The notes beneath the pieces were generated by a model. That model saw nothing but the letters and a program-made list of their open reading frames with translations, did not search any database and was not told the origin of the DNA. DNA of 64,000 nt from positions 2,728,001-2,792,000 of the forward strand of contig NZ_VCNH01000008.1 of assembly GCF_024355225.1 (NCBI RefSeq), written 5' to 3'. The position numbers were made by a program, and so were the translations under genes. Below are positions 1 to 8,867 of this stretch, one piece after another. The stretch comes from Roseovarius sp. M141 (GTDB taxonomy: Bacteria > Pseudomonadota > Alphaproteobacteria > Rhodobacterales > Rhodobacteraceae). Each line of letters opens with the position of its first letter. The first letter of the stretch is position 1.

Positions 1-44
1 CCGCGAAAGACCAGCCCAAGGAGCCCCTGCGCGCCGCCCAGTAG
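1..44 (+). CDS. 3' end of an upstream gene (partial)
   Basis: Frame 3 is open from the window edge and ends at a TAG at 42-44. It encodes a short tail reading AKDQPKEPLRAAQ. The charged, proline-containing tail looks like a natural C-terminus, but 13 codons cannot be assigned to a family. The following 214 bases up to the next gene hold no ORF I can support. Confidence 0.3.
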   Translation, partial: AKDQPKEPLRAAQ

Positions 45-258
45 CGGCAGCAGCCCTCCACCCCGAGCATTGCCAATATGATGCGGCAGGTGCCCTCGGT
101 TCAGCGCGGAACGCTATCCGATTGCTGACAAAATCAGTACAGTCACACGCGGATCCGCCGCTTGTTTCCAATTCTGCAACTACGATGGAAATCTTTGACA
201 AGGTCAACGCGAATAGCTAAATGGTAGCTGTAGTTTAGTGTGAGTTTGAGGTTTTTTA

Positions 259-519
259 ATGAGTAACATGCTTAAATCAATCGCAGCTGCGCCCGCTTTG
301 CTGGCCCTCAGCGCGATATCGGCTTCGGCGCAGGCGTATGGCGACCAAGCGTCGCGTCCTTCATGGTGGCACCCACGTTGGGACTTTTTCAATCCGACAT
401 TGCCTGATAGCCCGGCTCACAACGTACCGGAAATCGACGCCTCTTCAGGCCTGCTGGCGATGGCCGCGGTCCTTGCCGCGCTGCTTCTGACGTGGGAAAT
501 CAAGCGTCGCCGCAGCTAA
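259..519 (+). CDS. VPEID-CTERM sorting-domain protein (exosortase E substrate)
   Basis: A small exported protein of 86 residues. It has an N-terminal signal peptide ending near ASA-QA (about residues 1-25), a short Trp-rich mature part, and a C-terminal tripartite sorting signal: the motif VPEID (residues 56-60), a hydrophobic helix (about 63-79) and a basic KRRRS end. This is the hallmark of the VPEID-CTERM class handled by exosortase E, whose gene lies just downstream on the opposite strand. The protein is probably translocated, cut at the VPEID signal and released or anchored at the envelope. A GAGG ribosome-binding site precedes the ATG. The mature part is only about 30 residues, and its function beyond being a substrate cannot be read. 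Confidence 0.85.
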   Translation: MSNMLKSIAAAPALLALSAISASAQAYGDQASRPSWWHPRWDFFNPTLPDSPAHNVPEIDASSGLLAMAAVLAALLLTWEIKRRRS

Positions 520-542
520 GGCCTTTCGACCACGGATATACC

Positions 543-570
543 GGGCCGTCCCGATTGGGGCGGCCTTTTG
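543..570 (+). terminator. rho-independent terminator after the VPEID-CTERM gene
   Basis: A GC-rich inverted repeat (GGCCG...CGGCC with inner CCC/GGG pairing) is followed by a TTTT run. It lies 24 bases after the stop codon at 519 and separates the convergent xrtE gene. Confidence 0.7.
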
Positions 571-584
571 CGTGTCGTCGCACA

Positions 585-2201
585 TCAGATAAGCGACCAG
601 TCGCCATACCATAGCGCTGCGGCCGCGATCACCATGTTCGCGGCCGCGTGTGCCGCGATGGCATCTGCCAGCCGACCGCGCCACAGATAGAGCAGCGAAA
701 ACACCACCCCGGCTGCCCCCGCCGCCACCCAGCGGCCATGTAGCGCCGCGAACAGCGCCGTTGACAGGGCGATGGCGGCAACCCTGCGCAGCGGTGTGCC
801 GTCGTCAATCCTGGCCTGCACGTATCCGCGAAAAAACAACTCCTCGACGATGGGCACTAGCAGCGCGGTGCCGACCAGCCGTGTCGCGGCCCACGCGGCA
901 AAGGCGGCGCCGCCCAGCGCGATTGGCGCCGCCTCGGCCTCGGGCGCGATCAGAACCCAAAGCACCCCGATCCCCGCCCCCGCCAGAACGGCCAACGCTG
1001 CCGGACGCCGCACGATTTGCCACAAGGGTCGGCGCATCCACCACAATGCAGCGACCATCGCGGCGGCCTGCCAAGGATAGGCAAGCGCAGGCACCTGCCA
1101 AAAGGTCTGCGCGACAACGCCCGATGCCATGAACACGATGAACGGCACGATGCGCGCCGCGATCTCATCCTCGGCCAGAGGCGAGGTGGCCCTGCGCGGC
1201 GCCCCGCTCTGCAACCAGCCTATGCGCGAGGCGGCGATAAGTACCGCAAGCGACAGTATTATAAAGAAAAGCCATCCGGCAAAGCTGTGAAACCCGTTGA
1301 CTGCCAATTGCGGCGAGACATGCGCGCCAATCTCGATCAGGAGTGTAATGCGCACCGCGTTCAGCAACCAGCTGAGAACCAGCGCGATGGGCCAGACCAC
1401 GCCCCAGAACCGCCCCATGCGCAGCGTACCGCGAAAGAGCACCGCGTAAAGCGCCATGAACGCAGTGATCAGCGCAAGCCCCTCGATGCCTGAACAGCTA
1501 TCGGCCACCGCGACGATAAAATCACCGGTGCCGATAATCTGGGTCGCCGGATCGCCGACCGGCACCTCACCCAGCGCGAGCAGCATCAGCGCAACTACAG
1601 CAAAAGTCGCCTCGGTCAGTTTTTGCCAATACCACAGCGGCGCAATGGCATCCGCCAGCATCGGCATCACTGCCGCCGCCGCTATCAACCACAGCAGGGT
1701 ATGCGTCCGCCCGCTCAGCCACGCGCGCCAGGCGGCCGGGCGCGCCATCCAGAACAGCGCGCCGATCCCGGCCATCAGCGCGCCGCTGGCGAGCGCGGCA
1801 AAAAGCAAACCAAACGCAGCGTTCAGCCCCGACTGTGGCGGGATCAACAGCGGCAGCAGCATCACAATGATGCCCGCAATGTGCAGCATCCGCCATGGCC
1901 ACGACGGGTCGGCGCTGCGCAGCATCGCGACCAGATCGCGGCGCGCAGTGCGCGCCGCCCACAGGTAGACGGCAACCACCGCCGCCACGCAGATCAGGCC
2001 CAGCGCAACCCCCCGAAGCCCCCTGCAGGCCAGCGGCAGCGCGGTCATGTGGCATTCAACCGGCGTCAATATCTGAAAAAGCAGCGCCAGCGCGACCAGC
2101 TCGGCCAGAAAGAGGGCTGGTAAAAGAACGACGCGCGACCGCACCGGCGATTGCGTAATGGGAGAGAGGGGCGTGTCAGGCATATCTGTAACTCGTCGCA
2201 T
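585..2201 (-). CDS. xrtE: exosortase E fused to a CPBP/CAAX-type intramembrane protease
   Basis: A polytopic membrane protein of 538 residues joining two enzymes. The N-terminal two thirds is an exosortase with the catalytic triad in order: Cys236 (context DSCSGIEG), Arg284 (NAVRI) and His305 (NGFHSF). The C-terminal third is a CPBP-family protease with the EExxxR motif (Glu453, Glu454, Arg458) and downstream His488 and His518. This fusion is known as exosortase E/protease and goes with VPEID-CTERM proteins. One such substrate lies convergent, 66 bases away. It probably cleaves and transfers the substrate at the cytoplasmic membrane. The ATG at 2201 is used here; an in-frame ATG at 2183 is equally possible because neither has a strong ribosome-binding site. 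Confidence 0.88.
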   Translation of the reverse strand: MRRVTDMPDTPLSPITQSPVRSRVVLLPALFLAELVALALLFQILTPVECHMTALPLACRGLRGVALGLICVAAVVAVYLWAARTARRDLVAMLRSADPSWPWRMLHIAGIIVMLLPLLIPPQSGLNAAFGLLFAALASGALMAGIGALFWMARPAAWRAWLSGRTHTLLWLIAAAAVMPMLADAIAPLWYWQKLTEATFAVVALMLLALGEVPVGDPATQIIGTGDFIVAVADSCSGIEGLALITAFMALYAVLFRGTLRMGRFWGVVWPIALVLSWLLNAVRITLLIEIGAHVSPQLAVNGFHSFAGWLFFIILSLAVLIAASRIGWLQSGAPRRATSPLAEDEIAARIVPFIVFMASGVVAQTFWQVPALAYPWQAAAMVAALWWMRRPLWQIVRRPAALAVLAGAGIGVLWVLIAPEAEAAPIALGGAAFAAWAATRLVGTALLVPIVEELFFRGYVQARIDDGTPLRRVAAIALSTALFAALHGRWVAAGAAGVVFSLLYLWRGRLADAIAAHAAANMVIAAAALWYGDWSLI

Positions 2202-2260
2202 GTTTATCAGTCAGAATAATAGCCTTGGCGTGAAGAAACCCTGATACAGGCCGTCCACTG

Positions 2261-2608
2261 TCAGCCGCCGAGCGCGCGGGTGGCCCCGTCCAGAGCGGCC
2301 CACCAGCCTGCATAGCTGCTGCTTGCCGGTTCCATCCCAGATTGGTCTGGGGCGTCGTCAGGCCACCACACCGGGCCGCGTTCGCCCAGCATGCGTTTGG
2401 CGGCATCGACGGCAGCGATGGCCCCGGCACTGGCACTGGCGGCGGGATCGCTATCGACCTGCAATGCCGCGCGGCGGGCCTGCATCAGCGCCTTGATCCC
2501 GGCCCGCCGGGTGGTCGGGTTCAACGATGGATCGGTGCAACGGCGCAATTGCCCGCGCGCGACGAAATAGCGGCCGTCGGGCGTCTGGGGGCGGTCCTTT
2601 TGCGCCAT
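2261..2608 (-). CDS. conserved hypothetical protein, small soluble
   Basis: A 115-residue protein starting MAQKDRPQTPDGRYFVARGQ. This opening (RPQTPDGRY..VRG.LWR) is familiar from small uncharacterised alphaproteobacterial proteins. The ATG at 2608 shares its A with the TGA of the ABC transporter (TGATG), so translation is probably coupled; a longer in-frame start at 2641 lies inside that gene and is less likely. No signal peptide, membrane helix or catalytic motif is visible. The middle is Ala-rich and the C-terminus has several Trp residues. Function unknown. Confidence 0.7.
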   Translation of the reverse strand: MAQKDRPQTPDGRYFVARGQLRRCTDPSLNPTTRRAGIKALMQARRAALQVDSDPAASASAGAIAAVDAAKRMLGERGPVWWPDDAPDQSGMEPASSSYAGWWAALDGATRALGG

Positions 2609-4437
2609 CAGGCAGCCTCGTCCGATTGCTGGCGCCGCCAAAGGCCCGCATAAGCGCCCCCATCCTCCAGGAGGTCGGCGTGAGTGCCATCCTCCACGAT
2701 ATACCCATTGTCCAGAACCACGATCCGGTCGGCATCGGCCACGGTGCTAAGACGGTGCGCGATGATCAGCACCGTCCTGCCCTGCCCGGCGCGGGCAAGC
2801 GCGCCCTGAATGTCCCGCTCGGTCGCGGTGTCCAGCGCACTGGTCGCCTCGTCCAGAAGCAGGATCGGCGGGTCCTTCAGCAGCGTGCGTGCAATGCCGA
2901 CTCGCTGCTTTTCACCGCCCGACAGCTTCAGCCCCCGCTCGCCCACGGTGGTATCGTAGCCGTCCGGAAGCGAGGTGATGAAGTCGTGGATCGAGGCGGC
3001 GCGGGCGGCCTCGATCACGTCATCCTGCGTCGCGCCCTCGCGGCCATAAGCGATGTTATAGCCGATGGTGTCGTTGAACAGGACCGTATCCTGCGGCACG
3101 ACGCCGATCGCATCGTGCAGACTGCGCTGGGTGACGCCGCGCACATCCTGACCGTCGATCAGCAGCGCGCCCTGCGAGACATCATAGAACCGAAAGAGGA
3201 GTCGGCCGATAGTGGATTTGCCCGACCCTGTCGGCCCGACGATGGCAACGGTCTGGCCCGGCTCGGCCGTCAGGCTGATACCCTTGAGGATTTCGCGATC
3301 CGCGTCATAGCCGAAATGCACGTCGCGCAGTTCAACCTTGCCGCCGGTCACGGTCAGCGGTGGCGCGTTTTTGGCATCGGTCACATCCGGCGCCTGATCA
3401 AGCAGGCCGAACATCTCGCCCATGTCGACGAGGCTCTGCCGGATTTCGCGGTAAACCGTCCCAAGGAAGTTCAGCGGCATGGTGATCTGGATCATATAGG
3501 CATTGACCATCACGAAATCGCCCACCGTCAGCGTGCCCTCCTGCACCCCCATCGCCGCCATGACCATGACGATCACAAGGCCCGTGGTAATCAGCAGCGA
3601 CTGGCCGAAATTGAGGAAGGACAGCGAATAGGAGGTACGCACCGCCGCGCGTTCGTACCCCGCCATCGCGACATCATAGCGCGCCGCCTCGCGATCCTCG
3701 GCGCCGAAATACTTGACCGTCTCATAGTTCAGCAGGCTGTCGATCGCCTTTTGGTTGGCGTCCGTGTCCTGATCGTTCATCTCGCGGCGCAGTTTCACGC
3801 GCCATTCTGTGACCTTGAACGTAAACGCGACATAAAGAGTGATCACGATCACCACCACCACCAGATACCAGAAATCGAACGCCGCCCACAGGATGATGCC
3901 GACGAGAAACAGCTCCAGTATCAGCGGGAAGATCGAGAAGATCAGGAAGCGCAGCAGGAAATCGACGCCCTTCACCCCGCGCTCGATAATCCGGCTGAGG
4001 CCGCCTGTCTTGCGGCTGATGTGATAACGCATCGACATCGCGTGGATATGCCGGAAAGTACGCAGCGCCACCTTGCGCAGCGCGTGCTGGCCCACGGGGG
4101 CGAACAGCGCGTCACGCAACTGCTGAAGACCCACATTCATCAGCCGCGCCACGCCGTAGGCGACAGTCAGACCGATGGCCCCCGCGCCCAGCGTCCAGGC
4201 GGCGTCTGCGCTGCCCTCGCCGGACAGCGTATCGACCGCGGCCTTGTAGAAAAACGGCGTGCCGACCGCGATCAGCTTGGCCGTGAAAAGAGCGATCAGC
4301 GCCAGCACAACGCGGCGCTTGATCCAGGTGCCGCCAACCTTTGGCCACAGATAAGGCGACACACGCATGATGGTGGCCCAGCCGGAGGCGGGCATTTCGG
4401 TGTCTGTCTGCGGGGAATGTGCGGAAGGGTGGCGCAT
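2608..4437 (-). CDS. Atm1-type ABC transporter, fused permease/ATPase
   Basis: A half-transporter of about 609 residues with an N-terminal six-helix exporter domain (about 40-330) and a C-terminal ATPase. Walker A GPTGSGKS is at about 401-408, the ABC signature LSGGE at 505-509, Walker B ILLLDE at 525-530, and the H-loop His near 561. The permease sequence (KAAVDTLSG, YRHISRKTGGLSR-type region, KYFGAEDRE) matches the Atm1/HMT1 group that exports glutathione-linked or heavy-metal species from the cytoplasm. It would work as a homodimer in the inner membrane. The start at 4437 is preferred over 4467 because an AAGGG sequence precedes it. It overlaps the next gene by one base. Confidence 0.85.
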   Translation of the reverse strand: MRHPSAHSPQTDTEMPASGWATIMRVSPYLWPKVGGTWIKRRVVLALIALFTAKLIAVGTPFFYKAAVDTLSGEGSADAAWTLGAGAIGLTVAYGVARLMNVGLQQLRDALFAPVGQHALRKVALRTFRHIHAMSMRYHISRKTGGLSRIIERGVKGVDFLLRFLIFSIFPLILELFLVGIILWAAFDFWYLVVVVIVITLYVAFTFKVTEWRVKLRREMNDQDTDANQKAIDSLLNYETVKYFGAEDREAARYDVAMAGYERAAVRTSYSLSFLNFGQSLLITTGLVIVMVMAAMGVQEGTLTVGDFVMVNAYMIQITMPLNFLGTVYREIRQSLVDMGEMFGLLDQAPDVTDAKNAPPLTVTGGKVELRDVHFGYDADREILKGISLTAEPGQTVAIVGPTGSGKSTIGRLLFRFYDVSQGALLIDGQDVRGVTQRSLHDAIGVVPQDTVLFNDTIGYNIAYGREGATQDDVIEAARAASIHDFITSLPDGYDTTVGERGLKLSGGEKQRVGIARTLLKDPPILLLDEATSALDTATERDIQGALARAGQGRTVLIIAHRLSTVADADRIVVLDNGYIVEDGTHADLLEDGGAYAGLWRRQQSDEAA

Positions 4438-4618
4438 GGAGGCCCTTTTATGTGGTGCAAGTGACATCAGATAGGCCGTGGCGGCGCGGATATCCAGCCG
4501 AAGCGCGTCCCATTGATGGATTTCGCTGTGGCGCGCGTTGGAGTTTGAGTATTTTTTGAACGATGAAAGCCCTAGGGCGCTTGGAGAAAAGCAGCGCCTC
4601 AGATCTTCCCGAAACGCT

Positions 4619-5869
4619 TTAGTCGGGCAAGGTGAACACCTGTCCGGGGTAGATCAGGTCCGGGTTGCCGATACGTTCGGCGTTGGCTTCGAACACGCGA
4701 ACATAGAGTGTGCCTTCGCCGTATGTCTCTCGCGAGATCGCCCAGAGGGTATTGCCTGGCTGCACCGTAACGACGCGGATCGCAGGCGCGGTGCCTGGCT
4801 GCGAATCTGTCTGCGGATTTGCAGTGGATATGCCCTGAAGGCGCGCGTCTGTATCCTGCAATTCGGCCAGCAGCGCGCGATCCTCGCGCTTGAAAGGTGT
4901 CTCGACGCGGCTGGCGACGGTGCCGCTGCTGGTGACCTCGTCAATGCGCAGGGCATAGATACCGGTATCCACCTGCGGCAAGCCGGTGCGCCACGTGCCG
5001 TCGGCCGCGATGCGCGATGTGGCGATGGGGCGGTTATCCAGATAGATGCGCACGATGCCTTGGCCAACGGCGCGCCCGGCAAGCTGGACATCGCCGTCAT
5101 CCGTGTAGCTGATCGTGTCGAGCGCGACGTTCGATTGCACGCGCGGGGCGGCGGCGGCGCTGGCGGATTGCAGGATACGGGCGCCACCGGCATCGGCCAT
5201 CATCACGACTTGCGCAGGCCCAGCAGCATCGGCAGGTGCCAGTGTTTTACTGGTGCCCGTATCGGTAACGCCCTGCGGCGTCTGCTGCGCGTCGGTATCG
5301 GACGGCCCCGCATCCGGCGGCGCACCCTTGGCTGTATCTGGCGGGGCTGGCCGCTCTGGTAGGTCCGCAGTGATCACGGGCGCGGCTGCAACGACGATCT
5401 GCTGCACGCCGGCGATTTGCGCGCCGCCATCGGCATGGATCATCCGCAACGACAGGAGGCGCGGATCAGGCGCCTGCGGCAGGCTTAGAAAGACCGCGAA
5501 CCTGCCATCGTCACCCGGCTCCGCCGCGGTCTGTACGGCCCCGTCCAGCAGAATCTGCACGCTCCAACCTGGTACGCCCCGCCCTGCGATCAGTGCCTCG
5601 CCGTCGGGTTGCAGGCGAAAGATGTCGATCTGCGGCGCAGGCGGGGCGACGGCGGATTGCACCGACAGGGGGCTGTCCTGCCCGGGCCCAGCATCGGCGG
5701 ATTGCGGCGCCGCACTGTCGTCAGTCTGAACGGCGGCGCTGGCGGGCGGATCGCCTGCGCGCTCTGGCGCGGGCCGGGTGAGACCGGCAAGGTAGAGCAC
5801 CACAAGCCCCAGTACCGCCACACCTGCGACAATGGCGCCCGCGCCCCGCAATCCCGACAGCTTGCTCAT
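4619..5869 (-). CDS. LysM-domain envelope protein
   Basis: A 416-residue protein. A membrane anchor lies near residues 8-28 (GAIVAGVAVLGLVVLYLAG). A long Pro/Ala/Asp-rich, low-complexity stretch follows, with two regions resembling short beta-sandwich repeats that mention axes such as VRIYLDN and YALRIDEV. A C-terminal LysM domain (last ~50 residues) has the core pattern PGNTLWAISRETYGEG...NPDLIYPGQVFTLP. LysM binds peptidoglycan, so the protein probably links the inner membrane to the wall. The start at 5869 (MSKLSG) was chosen because upstream in-frame codons are not protein-like. The single LysM and disordered middle are typical of Rhodobacteraceae LysM proteins. Partner unknown. Confidence 0.8.
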   Translation of the reverse strand: MSKLSGLRGAGAIVAGVAVLGLVVLYLAGLTRPAPERAGDPPASAAVQTDDSAAPQSADAGPGQDSPLSVQSAVAPPAPQIDIFRLQPDGEALIAGRGVPGWSVQILLDGAVQTAAEPGDDGRFAVFLSLPQAPDPRLLSLRMIHADGGAQIAGVQQIVVAAAPVITADLPERPAPPDTAKGAPPDAGPSDTDAQQTPQGVTDTGTSKTLAPADAAGPAQVVMMADAGGARILQSASAAAAPRVQSNVALDTISYTDDGDVQLAGRAVGQGIVRIYLDNRPIATSRIAADGTWRTGLPQVDTGIYALRIDEVTSSGTVASRVETPFKREDRALLAELQDTDARLQGISTANPQTDSQPGTAPAIRVVTVQPGNTLWAISRETYGEGTLYVRVFEANAERIGNPDLIYPGQVFTLPD

Positions 5870-5980
5870 CGCTCCGGCCCCCGATTTTTGTCGTGTGGCG
5901 CATCCGACGCGCCTGTTGCCCGAGCTTAGCAACAGCGGTATCACGGGTCAAAACAACCCATGTCAAAAGGCAGGCTCAAC

Positions 5981-6547
5981 ATGCGCACCCCGTCTATCTG
6001 TGTCTTTTGCGGCGCACGCGAGGGCGCGCGCCCGGCCTATGGTGCGGCGGCAGACGAACTGGGCACTGCGCTGGCGCAGGACGGCTGGCGGTTGGTCTAC
6101 GGCGCGGGCGATGTCGGGCTGATGGGACGCTGCGCGCGGGCCGCCATCGCGGCGGGCGGCGCCACGCTGGGGGTGATCCCACAGCACCTGGTGGGCCTTG
6201 AGGCCAATGCAGGCGCCGATCACGTCGTCACCGAGACGATGCACGAACGCAAGAAGGTCATGTTCATGAATTCGGACGCGATCGTGCTGCTGCCCGGCGG
6301 CGCGGGATCGCTGGACGAGTTGTTCGAGGTGGTGACATGGCGCCAGCTGGGCCTGCATGACAAACCGGTGGTGCTGATCGATGTGGACGGCTATTGGCGC
6401 CACTTGATCGCATTGCTCGATCATCTTGTCGCCGAAGGCTTTGCCGGAGACGACCTGACCCGGGCCTATATGACCGTGCCGGACGTGCCTGCCGCCCTTG
6501 CCGCCTTGCGCACGGCCCTGCCCCGGCGCAGCGACGAGGCCGTGTAG
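5981..6547 (+). CDS. LOG-family protein (cytokinin riboside 5'-monophosphate phosphoribohydrolase-like)
   Basis: A 188-residue Rossmann-fold protein with the LOG signature: an N-terminal ICVFCGAREG motif, Arg90-Lys91 in MHERKK, and the nucleotide-binding motif PGGAGSLDE (residues 105-113). Family members hydrolyse nucleoside 5'-monophosphates such as AMP or cytokinin ribotides to base and ribose phosphate. The ATG at 5981 gives the conserved N-terminus; an in-frame ATG at 5960 is possible. Its 3' end overlaps the end of the convergent rarD by 82 bases. Confidence 0.85.
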   Translation: MRTPSICVFCGAREGARPAYGAAADELGTALAQDGWRLVYGAGDVGLMGRCARAAIAAGGATLGVIPQHLVGLEANAGADHVVTETMHERKKVMFMNSDAIVLLPGGAGSLDELFEVVTWRQLGLHDKPVVLIDVDGYWRHLIALLDHLVAEGFAGDDLTRAYMTVPDVPAALAALRTALPRRSDEAV

Positions 6548-7383
6548 ATCGCCAGCGCCGTCCAGATCATGCCAAAGGCGATGGCGTGCCACATCGAAAA
6601 CGCCTCGCGGAAAATCAGCGTCGCCACGATGAATTGCAGCGTGGGATTGAGGTATTGCACGAGGCCGATGGTCGCCAGAGACACGCGGCGCGTGGCGTAG
6701 GAAAACAGGATCAGCGGCACCGCCGTCAGGATCCCCGCAAAGGCCAGCATCAGCGATGTTACCAGATCCTCGCCGAAATGTCCGTCGCCGCGCGAATGGA
6801 TCATCGCCAGCAGGCCTATCGCGATGGGCGCCAGCAGTGACACCTCGGCTGTGACCGAAACGACCGGACCGGTCGGCAGGCTTTTTTTGACGGCGCCGTA
6901 AGTGGCAAACGACACCGCTAGAACCAGTGCCACCCACGGCGTCACCTGCAACCCAACCGACAGGACCACAACCGCAAGCGCCGCAAGCGCGACGGACACC
7001 AGTTGCGCGCGGCTCAGTTTTTCGCGGTAGAAGATCGCGCCGAACAGGACAGCAGCAAGCGGGAATATGTAATAGCCAAGCGATGCTTCGGTCGCCTGAT
7101 CAAGGTGGATGGACGTGATGAACACGAACCAGTTTAGGGATATCACAAAAGACGCAAAGGCCACGATAGCAAACGATCGCGGTGTCGCCAGAGCCGCAGG
7201 TAGAAGCCGCAGTCGGCCCTGGAACCGCAGGACGCAGATGAAAAACAGAAATCCCCACAGTGTACGATGGCACAGGATTTCGATGGGCGGCACGTTATCG
7301 AGCTGTTTGTAGTAGAGGCCCGACAGACCCCAGATCGTACAGGCCCCTACCATGGCTAGGACGCCTTTGGCCGCGTCGGTCAT
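6466..7383 (-). CDS. rarD: RarD-type EamA-family transporter
   Basis: A 305-residue, ten-helix membrane protein of the drug/metabolite transporter superfamily. The opening GVLAMVGACTIWGLSGLYYKQL and the internal PPIEILCHRTLWGFLFF are typical of RarD proteins (chloramphenicol-sensitivity protein). Later helices contain NWFVFITSIHLDQATEASLGYYI, which matches the family closely. Substrate is not known for this branch. A TAGGA sequence precedes the ATG. The 3' end overlaps the LOG gene tail to tail. Confidence 0.85.
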   Translation of the reverse strand: MTDAAKGVLAMVGACTIWGLSGLYYKQLDNVPPIEILCHRTLWGFLFFICVLRFQGRLRLLPAALATPRSFAIVAFASFVISLNWFVFITSIHLDQATEASLGYYIFPLAAVLFGAIFYREKLSRAQLVSVALAALAVVVLSVGLQVTPWVALVLAVSFATYGAVKKSLPTGPVVSVTAEVSLLAPIAIGLLAMIHSRGDGHFGEDLVTSLMLAFAGILTAVPLILFSYATRRVSLATIGLVQYLNPTLQFIVATLIFREAFSMWHAIAFGMIWTALAIYTASSLRRGRAVRKAARAAGTSGTVI

Positions 7384-7460
7384 GTTGTCCTACCCCTGAA
7401 TTACACCGTCAGACAAGGCGATGCATATCCCAGCGGTACCGGGTTAGAAAGGGGCGCAAT

Positions 7461-7486
7461 CGGTCGGCGCATAGCAGCGCCGACCG
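7461..7486 (-). terminator. strong hairpin downstream of the host-attachment gene
   Basis: A perfect 10-bp stem (CGGTCGGCGC/GCGCCGACCG) with a 6-base loop lies 10 bases beyond the stop at 7497. No clear T run follows on the minus strand, so it may be an imperfect terminator or an mRNA 3' stabiliser. Confidence 0.45.
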
Positions 7487-7496
7487 GCGGGCGGGT

Positions 7497-7952
7497 CTAC
7501 ATATCCGCCAGCTGTTTCTTGACCATCTGTTCGACCACGTCCAGCGGATGATTGGTCAGATCCTTGTCGATCTCGGCAATAACCTTGTCCGTGACTTCCT
7601 TGTGCAATTCACCGCGCAGGGCGCCCAGGGTCCGCGCTGCCGCAACGATGACAAGGTGATCATACGCGCCGCGATGCGCCTGCTTGTACAGACGCTCGGC
7701 CAGATCGCTGGCAAAGCGTTCCTTGGCCAGTTCGTGCCAATCGGTATCATCAAATGCAGACCGATGGCCCGGTCCGTTGTCGGCCATGCGGCCCGGCCTG
7801 TTGGCGGACTGGTCGATATCCTTGGGGTTGTCCTGCTGGTCAATGCGCACAACATTCAGGTCCGGCGCCGTCGCGTCACCGTCATTGCGCAGAAACAGCG
7901 CCTTTTCCCCATCGCAGACCAGCACCCATGTGCCCGGCTTCAGCTCGGCCAT
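7497..7952 (-). CDS. host attachment family protein
   Basis: A 151-residue soluble protein. WVLVCDGEKALFLRNDGD near the N-terminus and DHLVIVAAARTLGALRGELHKEVTDKV in the second half match the bacterial 'host attachment' family, which has an archaeal-release-factor-1-like fold and no proven enzymatic role. The name comes from an Agrobacterium attachment phenotype. The start at 7952 is fixed by a GGAGGATACATA ribosome-binding site just upstream; the longer frame to 8078 would run through the sodB terminator. Regulation is not visible beyond flanking terminator hairpins. Confidence 0.8.
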   Translation of the reverse strand: MAELKPGTWVLVCDGEKALFLRNDGDATAPDLNVVRIDQQDNPKDIDQSANRPGRMADNGPGHRSAFDDTDWHELAKERFASDLAERLYKQAHRGAYDHLVIVAAARTLGALRGELHKEVTDKVIAEIDKDLTNHPLDVVEQMVKKQLADM

Positions 7953-8026
7953 TATGTATCCTCCAGTGATTGAAACTCTCAGGGGGGGGAAACGGTGTGG
8001 GCGACCTGCGGTTCCGACCACGCACG

Positions 8027-8058
8027 AAAAAGCCCCGGCGAAGTGCTCCACCGGGGCT
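8027..8058 (-). terminator. rho-independent terminator of sodB
   Basis: On the minus strand AGCCCCGG and CCGGGGCT form an 8-bp stem followed by TTTTT, 22 bases past the sodB stop codon at 8080. Confidence 0.85.
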
Positions 8059-8079
8059 GATATCTGGCCGATAGACAAA

Positions 8080-8679
8080 TTACATGCGGCTGGCGACGTT
8101 TTCCCAGTTCACCAGCGAATCCACGAAGTTATCCAAGTAAGCGGGACGCTTGTTGCGGAAATCGATGTAATAGGAATGCTCCCACACATCGCAGCCCAGC
8201 AATGCAGTCTGGCCAAAGCAAACCGGGTTCACGCCGTTTTCGGTCTTGGTGACCTTCAGGCCGCCATCCGTGTCCTTGACCAGCCATGCCCAGCCCGAGC
8301 CGAACTGACCGGCGCCCGCAGCGGCGAATTCCTTCTTGAAGTCATCGACGCTGCCAAAGCTGTCATTGAGCGCGGCCTCGACCTCGGACGGCATTTCGGA
8401 TTTGCCTGGGCTCATCATCTCCCAGAACTGGTTATGATTCCACAACTGGCTGATATTGTTGAAGATCCCGGACTGGGCGACTGCGTTCTTGTCGTAGGTG
8501 CCCTTGATGATCTCTTCGAGGGATTTGCCCTCCCACTCGGTGCCGACGATCGCCTTGTTACCGTTGTCGACATACGCCTTGTGGTGGATGTCGTGGTGGT
8601 ATTCCAGTGTCTCCTTGCTCATGCCGTTACCGGCCAGAGCGTCGTGAGCATATGGAAGATCGGGAAGTTCGAATGGCAT
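8080..8679 (-). CDS. sodB: superoxide dismutase, Fe type
   Basis: A 199-residue Fe/Mn superoxide dismutase, which disproportionates superoxide to oxygen and hydrogen peroxide in the cytoplasm. The metal ligands by position are His28 (EYHHDIHH), His82 (LWNHNQFW), Asp164 and His168 (DVWEHSYY). Gln78, just before the second ligand, is the second-sphere glutamine typical of iron enzymes; a second Gln at 157 near the manganese-type position leaves cambialism possible. Length is normal for the family. The gene sits alone with its own terminator between the sox operon and the host-attachment gene. Confidence 0.93.
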   Translation of the reverse strand: MPFELPDLPYAHDALAGNGMSKETLEYHHDIHHKAYVDNGNKAIVGTEWEGKSLEEIIKGTYDKNAVAQSGIFNNISQLWNHNQFWEMMSPGKSEMPSEVEAALNDSFGSVDDFKKEFAAAGAGQFGSGWAWLVKDTDGGLKVTKTENGVNPVCFGQTALLGCDVWEHSYYIDFRNKRPAYLDNFVDSLVNWENVASRM

Positions 8680-8814
8680 GAGTTAGCCCCCTTTGTGATG
8701 GAAATTCAGATGGCCCTAGATGGTAGCCTTATGGTCGCAACGTCAAGGGTAACGGGATGGTTCCGGCCAGTTATGACAAAGCTGCGGCCAAGGCAGGCCG
8801 ACCGGCGAACGGAA

Positions 8815-8845
8815 ATCCCCCGCGCCGCTATACGGCACGGGGGAT
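8815..8845 (-). terminator. terminator of the sox operon
   Basis: On the minus strand ATCCCCCGTGCC pairs with GGCGCGGGGGAT around a 7-base loop (12 bp including one G-U pair) and ATTTCC follows. It lies 22 bases downstream of soxG. The T run is weak. Confidence 0.6.
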
Positions 8846-8867
8846 AAATCGCGTCACCGATGCGCGT

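Noticed and set aside
2527..4464. Long plus-strand open frame of 645 codons
   Set aside because: It is exactly antisense to the ABC transporter, has a composition typical of GC-rich shadows (many His, Arg, Gln) and no motif.
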